Assembly (NCBI GenBank): GCA_902806595.1
Contig: CADCXC010000043.1
Coordinates: forward strand, 248,001-312,000
Length of the DNA: 64,000 bases
Direction of reading: 5' to 3'
Source of the DNA: Pyrenopolyporus hunteri
Taxonomy: Eukaryota > Ascomycota > Sordariomycetes > Xylariales > Hypoxylaceae
Positions 36,576-45,900 of this stretch are shown here, in pieces (position 1 is the first letter of the stretch; each line of letters starts with the position of its first letter). The position numbers and the translations under genes were made by a program. Below the pieces are notes generated by a model. That model had not been told where the DNA came from and made no database searches. It saw only the letters and a program-made list of their open reading frames with translations.

Positions 36576-38629
36576 CAAACCTGGAACATAACAAGACTAT
36601 CAACACTGGGTCACATGGTAGAAATTTGTAACCAGAGACTTTTCCATGGTATGTGAGATCTTCCTATATCCCGATGTTATCATCAATACTCATCATTACT
36701 AGGTCGACATTCATATTGATTAGCCAGCCGGGAACGCTCGTTTATCAAGACGCGTTATGTTCTCATCCATTCTTTCTAGTACTGGAGTTGGTGAACTGCA
36801 TAGGGGGCTAGGAGGTGAGGGTATTGAGTCTAGGGCTCAATTAAGAGAGCCAGCTTGTTCATGGTCTACCTAAGAAAAGCAATCATTTCCTATGTGCACT
36901 TCACTTTATAGCTTGCCGGTACTTCGTATTGCGAAACCTAAATTGATATTTTATCGGCAACCAACTTTTGCGAAACCGTCCCACGGCTTTTGGCACCGGG
37001 AACATTAAACTATACACTCTTGTATCACTTTATTAATCGTAGGTATCTGCCTAGACTTAAAGTTTCAATTCGGGAGGGACGGGGCTTCTTAATACAGCAT
37101 CACGTTATAGAAAACCTAGCTTTGATGTGGTTGTGTAGCCTCACCGAAGGTAGATATAACGAGGTAGAGGGCGTAACTCATTCCGATGTATGATGTACGG
37201 TAGCCTTGGCATGCCAATATTCATTCCGGACATCCTACGTAACAATATGAATAGTAGGCTCATCTCTGACTCTGCGGAGTTTATAGTCAAAATTTTAATT
37301 TCTTATAGTTCGCCGTTATCAGACGAGCTGGTTAGCCTGGCTACCTATGGACAAGAATTACTAGCAGTTTGTCGTTCTTGCGGCGCACGCTGGGTTGTGA
37401 GGAGGGGAAAATCACATATGATAACTCGTGCAGAATTGAAACTTTAGCAATAACAGATACCATTCTACACACTATCCCATAAGCCATCTAAGCTATACGT
37501 TCGTTATGGTATCCTTCTGTCAAGTAGGAGCCTATTTGATATTATTTTATATAAAAACGCTCGGGCCCACTTTACCCCTTTTACCCCCTATTTGCCCCTT
37601 ATTTACCCCTTATTTACCCCTATTTTTACAGAGTTACACAAAAACCAGCAATTAGGAAGAAAATCCGCATTGTGGCAGTCTGTTCTATATGCCATCACTT
37701 ATTATATCTATATTAAAGCCTAGTCTCAAATATTAGATGATGGAGGAAAAATAAAAAGGCCGAAGTGAAAATAGGCTTCGTACTATGGGATGAGAAAAGT
37801 AGCTCTGGATACGGAAATCCCATTAGTGTCAATATGTTCTCTATACTATAATATTGCCTACGCATATATAAATTTGTATATGGTTATATTCTCATAGCTC
37901 TTTGGGGGCTCTAAAGCCTCAACTACCTTCCCACTCACTAGTGTCAACCTTAGGCTATTATTTTAAAGAACCACGTCCCTTTACGACATATGTCATCGTA
38001 TGAAGAAGAAAACGTAATTCCCATGGAATGATTCGTTAGTGGTGGAGGAATAGGGCGTAGCGCGAGAAATAAGCGGTTGTTTGCGCGATACTCGATTCCT
38101 AAGGTGTAATAAGAGTCATCCACCACCACTATAATCAAAATAGCCGCTTACAGTGCGAGGTGACGGCGTTGTTTGTCTCTTGAATGGCTGGGGGCAGTTG
38201 CTGCCTGAATTAGGGCCTTTTTTTACTCCGGGCACCTGCCGTTCTGACTCCCGGCATAGTCCGGCGCGCCTTCCTCAATATTGTGCTTTCCGCAGCAGTA
38301 ATCCTCCAGAGTATTTTCGAACCCGCCTCGCCTCGACCAGTCGGTGTTTGCCAATTCGTGACTTCCCTGAGCGCACCTCTACACGGTAGCAAACACGATC
38401 AGGGTCGAAAAAAGAAACCTCACCAAGGAGGATTTAAACAGGATTTATTCCTCTGTTCACCATCTCACATTCTACCACACCTTTTCATCAACTAAGTCTC
38501 TACTTCCTACAACCACAAAACCTCTACACAAAACATCTACTACACATCTCTCTGTCAATCAACCACCAACCAAACTACCCACATCGTCTCCTCATCTTTC
38601 AACCAAAGATAATCGCTACCACCGTAAAC
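36576..38629. other. Intergenic, about 2.1 kb
   Basis: AT-rich in the middle, with a TTACCCC-type repeat (see separate entry). The last about 200 nt are a CAACCA/CT-rich leader shared in style with the neighbouring family genes. Frames at 36990-37447 show no domain. Confidence 0.55.
37571..37627. repeat. Imperfect tandem repeat, TTTACCCCTTA type
   Basis: Five to six copies of a 10 to 12-bp unit built on T2-3-ACCCC (one copy TGCCCC) in tandem. It resembles a degenerate telomere-like or simple repeat but is not the TTAGGG/CCCTAA sequence itself. Confidence 0.8.
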
Positions 38630-39248
38630 ATGGATCGCACTTCGGGTTATTATAACAACCGTGCCACCGCCAAGAAGGGTGGTTCTTTCCACCACACGTC
38701 TCAAGATGACGAATGTAAGCAACTCCTATTAGGCCGGGAGGTCATTTATATTCAATAGTGTTCTAATTATATAATCTTTTCTAGATGACTCGGATGGAGT
38801 CTTGAGGTTTATCACCTCATCCGACAACAACAATGAGTCCGGATACGATTCCGATGTCAGCATCAAGGCGGAGTCGGTTTTCTCTATCAAATCCGAGTCA
38901 AACGTCAGCATCAAGTCTGAATCAGACGTGAGCATCAAATCGGAATCGAACATGAGCGTCAAATCAGAATCAGATACCGGCGTTAAGTCAGAATCGAACA
39001 TCAATATCAAATCCGAAGCGAACACGAGCGTCCAACGGGAATCGATGATGCACTACAACGGCGAGAGTTACCAGCAACGATCAGCACTGAAGACGCCTAA
39101 GAAATATACCTTTCATCAAGACAACAGCTCTGATGAAGACTCTGACACGAATATGTCGGATGGCGAGGATGTCGAGCTACCCCGCAAACGCAAACACGCT
39201 CAAGCGAAGATGTTCCAGCGTAAGCGTCGCAATGTGAATGACTACTAG
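38630..39248 (+). CDS. Tandem I/V-K-S-E repeat protein, family member A
   Basis: Exons 38630-38714 and 38785-39248, phase-1 intron; 182 residues. The N-terminus has SGYYNNRATAKKG. After the splice (DDE|YDSDGVL), residues 52-115 are eight units of eight residues, N/D-V-S-I-K-S-E-S. Seven keep I/V-K-x-E, which fits the sumoylation consensus (hydrophobic-K-x-E); the last reads VQRE and is lost. An acidic Ser/Asp run (NSSDEDSD) and a bipartite basic end (RKRKHAQAKMFQRKRR) follow. No folded domain. A heavily SUMO-modified nuclear protein is a hypothesis, not shown. The TAG stop overlaps a GTAAGT donor; the 3' intron to 39302 regenerates TAG. The closest paralogue is the next gene. Confidence 0.75.
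38853..39044 (+). repeat. 24-bp coding minisatellite, eight units
   Basis: Eight consecutive 24-bp units coding N/D-x-S-I/V-K-S-E-S. Third positions vary (AAA/AAG, TCA/TCG/TCC) while the Lys and Glu codons are kept in seven of eight units, which suggests selection on the protein rather than recent slippage. Confidence 0.85.
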
Positions 39249-39302
39249 TAAGTTCCTAGGAGTATAAGGTTTATACCCAGCGGCGATACTAATCGATCAT
39301 AG
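39245..39302 (+). other. Probable 3' intron that splits the stop codon
   Basis: Coding ends TAC TA|GTAAGT, with a branch-like ATACTAATCG and acceptor ATCATAG|GTGG. Splicing joins TA to G, so TAG is the stop whether or not the intron is removed. The paralogue at 40332-41005 has the same arrangement. Intron about 39247-39302. Confidence 0.55.
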
Positions 39303-40331
39303 GTGGTGCCTATCCAATAGGCAAGAACATCTTGGGAACGTCTTAGGAACTGATGGCAGTTTCTCTTGGTGGGGGGCATGAGCATGGACTGATATTTGAT
39401 CGATAGGTAGCAGTAGCGTACCCAATATCAGGAACCATCCGTGCACTTTCTTTTCCCCTAATTTATCAATATGTTATGTTTCGTGAATAAATCGTGACGT
39501 TAGTAGTAAACCGAAAAAATAATGAAGGCTATCTCCTTCGAAGCCATGACACCACTCATAACCATGGTTCACTCTTAGATCCTTGGAATAGGTACACCAG
39601 CCACTCAGAGCTGGCTCTGCATCTATGCGCCTCCACGCACTAGATATTGATTAAGGGAACCGACAGTAGTTGTAGGACCGTTTCGAATACTCTTTACTAC
39701 ATAACTAGTTTTTTTCTCTAGGAAATTATGTAAGTATCCTCAAGTATCGATAGGGCACCTGTCTCTATAGCCAATTTTTGAAGCTATATTCATACCCCTC
39801 TTGGCCCTGATCGCCGGCTATGTTGGCTAAATAACACCCGACGCCAGAATGCGCGCGGATTCAAAACCAGTGCTGATATATGCGTAGATATTTTAGATTC
39901 ATATCATAAGGAAAACAGCATTCCGAACTTAGCATATAGGCTCCTCCAACATGCGAATATTTATGCGTCCATTTTTACACCTACTGCAGCCTGATCTGCG
40001 GGCTTCTCCCCCTCTGTTCATGATATGCGTACCTTCCTAGGTAGATTCGACTTTCTATGAGCAAACACGGTCAATTTTCAACCCAGTAGATTTTTGATCC
40101 AGCAAATCAGTAAAATCAGTACCTACCGATAATCGGGTATTTGAACAAGACTATTTCCTCCGTCCACTGTCTTTCTGGAACAACTTCTCTCTTGATTAGT
40201 TTTCTATCAACTCCTCTTCTCTCTACCGCACTTCACCCACTACACCTTCATCCACTCACAAATCAATCAACCATAATCTTTCAACTTCGCAGTCCCATCA
40301 CCAAAGAAGGATATCCTGATTCAAACACAAA
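39249..40331. other. Intergenic, about 1.1 kb, with conserved 3' UTR block
   Basis: The 3' UTR of member A has a block at about 39383-39435 (CATGGACTGATATT through GATAGGTAGCAGTAGCG to AATATCAGGAAC) closely matched downstream of member B. The rest up to the CT-rich leader of member B shows no gene. Confidence 0.65.
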
Positions 40332-41005
40332 ATGAGTCAATCATCGAACTACTATTACGGCCGCGCCGCCCCTAAGGGCCCTAAGAAGCAGCCCGTCGAT
40401 ACCGACGACAACGACACTGAGTCGCAGTCCACCTGGTCGGAACTCTCGGAGAACCGCTACTCTGGTTCAGCGCGTGCCTCTTACCGTATCAAGGGCCGCT
40501 CCCAGAAGTCTGTTACCTCGTTCCAACGCGAGAACCGCTGTAAGAACCCCCACAAGACCTCTCAAGTTATCAAAAATTGTTTTTGTTCTAACGATATTGC
40601 TTGCTAGACGACTCCGACGGAGTCCTCAAATATGAGTCGTCATCCGAAGCCGGCCTCGAATCCGATTCCAACACTAGCATCAAGTCGGAGTCAGATGTCA
40701 GCGTGAAATTGGAGTTAGACGTCGATATCAAATCGGAGCCGGACGTTGAAATCAAATACGAGCCTGACGCCAACATCAAGTCAGAATTCGGTACCAACAA
40801 TACATCGGAACCCAAGGCGCGTAAGACCCTGAATATCGTGCGGGGTCAAACAACTAGACACTACCACTTCCACCAAGAGCACAGCTCTTCGGACGAATCT
40901 GATGGTAGCATCTTAGACAACGAGAATGTGAAGCCGTTCCATAAGCGCAAGCGCCCTCAGAAGGTCGTGTCCCAGCGTAAGCGGTCGAATGCCTATCTCA
41001 ACTAG
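40332..41005 (+). CDS. Tandem I/V-K-x-E repeat protein, family member B
   Basis: Exons 40332-40539 and 40608-41005, phase-1 intron; 201 residues. The N-terminus SSNYYYGRAAPKGPKK matches member A. Exon 1 is longer and adds a Ser/Arg-rich basic stretch (SARASYRIKGRSQKS). The splice gives ENR|YDSDGVLKYESSS, the same junction as in member A. Residues 91-138 hold six eight-residue units; five keep the consensus (IKSE, VKLE, IKSE, IKYE, IKSE), the sixth is degenerate. Several units read I-K-x-E-P with acids nearby. An acidic run (SSSDESDGS) and the bipartite basic end HKRKRPQKVVSQRKRS follow. The stop again overlaps a GTAAGT donor. Role unknown; nuclear and possibly SUMO-modified by inference. Confidence 0.75.
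40670..40813 (+). repeat. 24-bp coding minisatellite, six units
   Basis: Six 24-bp units homologous to those of the upstream paralogue but more diverged. The lysine and the following x-Glu are kept in five. Confidence 0.8.
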
Positions 41006-41942
41006 TAAGTTGCTGATAGCCCATTATCGATATAAACGTTTATTAATATATGTTCCATAGGTGGCAATATCGAATAGGCTATGTGTCTATGGAACGACTA
41101 CAGGGTTTTCGGAGGAAGTGGGATAACGACATGGACTGGTATTAATAGATAGCAGTAGCATATCTAATATCAGGAACGTTGGACCGCTATATCTTCGTGT
41201 TACCTCTGCCCAGTAATCCATATAAGCCCATTATTATTCAACGCACGGTTTAACTAAATTTCGGGTCAAACCGTTGATGAATTTGTAGATGAATATTACC
41301 CTAATATTGATCCAAGAGGCTCTCGTCCAGCTAGTTAAGGGAAGCTTCGACGGTTACGTTCATATCGCGATATCACGCTTCAACCGAGAATCGCCAGTTT
41401 ACGTGTAAATACTCATGCCCATATCGACTATAAAGACTTCAAAGTCATATCTTAAAGAGAATAGCGTAAATTCTTATGTATTGTTAAATATGTTTTTAAA
41501 TAGTACCTAACGTCTCTAGGATACGCTCCTCCCAGCGCGTTAATACTTGTGTTCGTTCCTCGGTCTTCTACTCCGGTTTGCTCAGCTGCATTTTCTTACC
41601 CTGTCGCGAGAAATTCGTTCAGAAATCGTTCCTTCCTGAATATTACACCCTCCTCGAGTAAACACCAGCAAACACAAGCAAACACGGGCAAGTTTCTATC
41701 AAGCATTTTTTTAGACGACCTCGAGCTCGAGCCAAGTAGTAGGAATTTCCTACCTCCCTGCCTACCTACCTACCGAGCATTTAACAACCCTTCTCGCCTC
41801 TCACCTGTCCCCTTCCAATCTTTCTCCTCCACCAACTCTTCTACCAACACTCTCTACTTCAACCACCTCTTCACTCATCAATCATCTCCTAAACAATAAC
41901 ACTTCTACCTCACTTCGAAAGTTACCTATTCAGTCTACCAAG
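41006..41942. other. Intergenic, about 0.95 kb, conserved 3' UTR block and CT-rich leader
   Basis: The 3' intron of member B (about 41004-41060, GTAAGTT to TTCCATAG) again splits the TAG stop. The block at about 41130-41177 (CATGGACTGGTATT through GATAGCAGTAGCATA to AATATCAGGAAC) matches the 3' UTR of member A. A CCTA run at 41761-41774 and a CA/CT-rich leader precede member C. A 116-codon frame at 41549-41899 lies in that leader and is not supported. Confidence 0.6.
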
Positions 41943-42643
41943 ATGGATAAGTTCACGAACAACAACTACTACTACGATTACGACTACGTCATGCCCAAGG
42001 GCCACGGAATGAAGTCACCCACTTCCCACATGGATGACGAAGGCGTCAAAATCAAGGTCGAGGCACAGGATGAAGACGTCGAAATCAAGGTTGAGCCACA
42101 GGCTGAAGGCGGTCTCACCGCGGAAGCCCTGCGAATGGTTCCGACCGCCCCCGCCCTCAAACGGTTTCCCAACTGCTACGACAACGACAGCAGTTCTACT
42201 TCGAGTGCTTCCCAGCGCACCCGTAGTTACCCAGCAAGCCTCATCAGCATGTCCCAATACTCGGAGGACATCAAACGTAAGTAAAGACTGCTTAGTATGT
42301 TTACGGAATGTAATTGTATCCTGACGAAATAACGTCACCAGGCGAGCCCACCAGTCCCCGCGAGAACACATCGCTGCCTAAAACATGGCGAGCCTCCGAA
42401 AAGGTGTCCCGACAGGAAATGGCAATCAGAGCCTACTACGCCGAGGACAACTGTTCTACTACTTCCGATAGCCGAGACAACGACACATCCGACAATGAGT
42501 ACGCCGACGAGGGCCAAAAGCGGAAGCGCCTGGGTGTCAAGACCTCTCTGCGAAAGCGCGTCCACGCCAACTACGAACCGGAATACCCAGTCGATGAGAT
42601 AAAAGAGGAAGTTGACCAGACCAAGAAAGGCTGGTGGAACTAA
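41943..42643 (+). CDS. Diverged family member C with I-K-V-E motifs
   Basis: Exons 41943-42276 and 42342-42643, phase-1 intron (GTAAGT donor, CACCAG acceptor); 211 residues. The N-terminus NNNYYYDYDYVMPKG matches the YYY-x-R-x2-PKG start of members A and B. Two IKVE motifs sit 11 residues apart (KIKVEAQ, EIKVEPQ), reminiscent of the DVEIKYEP unit of member B; a third I-K-E-E is near the C-terminus. The middle is Ser/Thr-rich. The tail has acidic SDSRDNDTSDNEYADE and then QKRKRLGVKTSLRKR. It thus keeps the family layout with a shrunken repeat region. Unlike A and B, it ends with a further acidic/basic segment and GWWN. No enzymatic domain; nuclear location inferred. Confidence 0.7.
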
Positions 42644-42955
42644 ACTCATCCTTCCTCCCCATCCACACCATCTAAACCAGTAAGCCTTTTTACGTCTCGA
42701 AGTCGGTGATATTTTTGCTAATCTCTCCCAGGATACCATTACTAAATGAACTGGTTGTGGTTTCTTTTCTTTTCGTTTGGGGCACGGAAATCAGATAAGG
42801 GTTAGGATGAGATGGACTCATCATATGAGGCAAAAGCCTCCGCACTGAGTGATAGCTAGTAATTCAGGCATATAACCCAACTAGGCATTGACATCATCGT
42901 GATATCCGATATTGTGCTTTTTTTTCCATCTAGCCAGTATGAAGACCTCGAACAT
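42644..42955. other. Convergent intergenic gap, 312 bp
   Basis: Between the 3' ends of family member C (+) and the NACHT-WD40 gene (-). Nothing further seen. Confidence 0.6.
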
Positions 42956-45900
42956 TTAAGTCGGATCAATCAGTCGGCTCGACAGTGGTGTTTTAGAAAG
43001 ATCGAATTTGATGATCGTCATTAAACCATGATAATGTCCAAGAACAAATGTCTCGTCTTTCCAGGCCGTCATTTTCGCTCTGTACTGCAGGGGAAGCCAG
43101 AGTAGCTTCTCGAAATTCTGGACCATCCACTGTTTCTCCACGTAAAGAGAGTTCTGCGCTGTTTCTGTGGCCCGACCCAAAGTAATATCTTGATCAAGGA
43201 GAGGAGGTAAACCTGGAAGTTTCCCAATTGTGCATTCGAGATACCGAGAATCGGTGGTAAATGATAGGTCAGAGATGATACTAGTTTGGAGGTGGAAACT
43301 GCCAATCTTTACGCCGGTGGGAATATCCCATAGTAGAATAGTCGAGGGTAGCCAATCCTTTCTGCAGTTCGATAGAGCCGCGAGCTTCCCGGTGGTTGAA
43401 ATAGCCATCTTGGTTATGTCCCACTCTTCGCCTTGCGGAGGCTCAAGTCGATACATAGGGCCTCTGTTATCAGCGGCCGTCCGCCATACAGAGATGTTTT
43501 TGCCATGAAAACCTAGTATTGCGATGAGGTGGCCCCCAGCGTAGAACTCGACTTCCCCTCTATCGAAATTGCCTTTAAAGACACATAGTTCTTTTCCTGT
43601 TGCGGTCTCTAAAAGCACGAAGCCTTCCTTTCTCGGGAAATTAAAAAATTCACTGTTAGGTGAAAATACGACGCTTTTCTGATATCCGGAAAACGTACAA
43701 CGGGCCCGGGACTCCTGCGTCGTGATGTCCCACAAAAGAAATTGCATGCGACCGCGGCTACACCACGTAAGGCATACCAGTTGGCCGTTCGGTGAAAATT
43801 TAAGGCCCCTAAACCGTTCTGCCGTCTCCGTCTCAGACAGCTTATTAATCTTAGCTACCGTCTTCAGGGTCACGCAATCCAGTATATGAATGAAGTCGTG
43901 TGTGTATGACGCTACGCGATTCCCATCTGATGAGAAAGCCGCGGTTTCCAGCCCAGGGATGTCGGCTATCTTATTTCTGAAAGTTCCATTCCATAACTCG
44001 AGGGTTGATGCACGGGTATCGGAACCGGCGAAGACTGCGAATCTCCCGTCTGGGGAAAAGATAGGTCGAAGGCGCACGTCGCTTCGCCTTAATATAGAGG
44101 ACCCGAGAGTTGCGTCCCACACCTCAAAGCCCGTGTCCAAATGCGCGCATACAACGTTATCATCCCCAGGCGGATACTTAATATCATAGAACAACCCCGT
44201 AGGAATCTCATCCTCGACTTTATTTATATAGCCTTCCGCGTCCCAAATTAGAACAGCACCGCCGACATATCCCGCGGCTAACGTCCTGCCGTCCCGTGAA
44301 AACGAGACGCAACTATTTTCGCGGCCGTTAGGGGGCGTGGGGCTTTCGGTCGGCTGCCCTACGAGATCCCAAGTATCCACGCGACGGAATTCGATAGCTC
44401 CATCGTGGAGTACGATAGCTATCAGCCGTTCGTCCCGGGGAGAAAAGGCGACATCTCTAATATCTCCTCCACCTTGCGTGGTCCTAAGAAGTTCCCCTGA
44501 AATGTCCCACATGCTAAATATGCCCTCAATTGATATTGACGCTACCGTTCTACCATCTGCAGAAATCGAGATGGAAGAATGGTACAAATTGGCATCAAAC
44601 GTCTTTACCAACTCCCCCCTTCGAACATTCCATAAGTGGATAGGGTTATTCCGGATAACGGATGCCAAGAGCGAGCCGTCTAGCGAAAATGCGAGTCTCC
44701 CTGATGCAAAACTTGGGTAGTAGTCAGGAGATATTTCGAAATTATGAAGTGTTGATGCTGTGTCGACATCCCATATTCGAACTATCCCACCCGTAGACGT
44801 CGACGCCAAGATGTTATTACATTTTGGCGAGAACGCGATTCGGGTCACAGATTTTACCTCCCATAGCTCGACTACTCCGCCCGTTGCGAATTCTCTCACT
44901 TCGATTAGGCCATCCTCAGAGCCGAACGCGATCAGGTTCCCATCTCGCGAGAACGCACAGTTCGATGTGATTTTCTTATCGAACCTAAATCGCTCGGTCC
45001 CCGTAACATAGTCCCATATTCTTATCGTTTTATCGTGCGATGCAGACACAAGAAGGTCATCGTTAGGGGAGAATGCGACAGAGTCAACCATTCCAGTGTG
45101 ACCTTCGAGTACGAAGAGCTCGGCGTTCCAGTCTTTCGGCACATTGGGTTTTTGCGTTATCCAAGGCGGCATAAGACTTTCGAATGTAGACCGAATGATA
45201 CTTGCTGTCGGGCTAAACAGCAGCGCGGAACAATAGATCTGCAACGGGGCATAATCGATAATCCATTTATTCATGAGCACGAAGCGCCAGGCGTCATACA
45301 TCAAGGAAGATAATCGAGGGTGTTTGAGAGGCTAACCGGAGGTACAATCCATGGTCAGTCTCCGAGATCTCCATAGGTGCGCTGTTTTAGCAACTTACGT
45401 CGATTAGGGTCCGTATGTGGTTGATAATCAAGATAGCATTTCGTGTTTCCCGGATTAAGGACATTGTCTCCAACCAATACAGGAAATTCTTTAGAAGAAA
45501 AGCATGTATCACCCCGCTGTCTGCTAAGCCGACTTCCTTTCGCCGTTCCTCATCAAGCATCGCAAGATGGTCGGCCCAGTAACGGCAGGCATATCGTAGA
45601 TAGTGCGGGATGTTCATTTCGAGCCGACTTGGCGGTACTTCGGAAGCGAGGCTTCCTGGTAATAGGAGTTTACACATGTCCTGGTGAAGGTCAGAAGACA
45701 TGATATCAAGGCAGCTTTCAAGTATTGCTTGGTGTGACGATAGCTCTTGGACTCGAAACGGTAATTTTTCCGACCTCTCCTCGCTGAAGAGGAAGTCGCG
45801 AAACGATAGATGGATGAGTCCAAGTGGTGCGTTTCTGTCCTGCGGAACATGCACAACGGAATGGAGCCGACCCAACAGCCTATCCACGGTATCTTGTAGA

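Noticed and set aside
36990..37447. Two adjacent short plus-strand frames
   Set aside because: AT-rich, no domain, no convincing junction between them.
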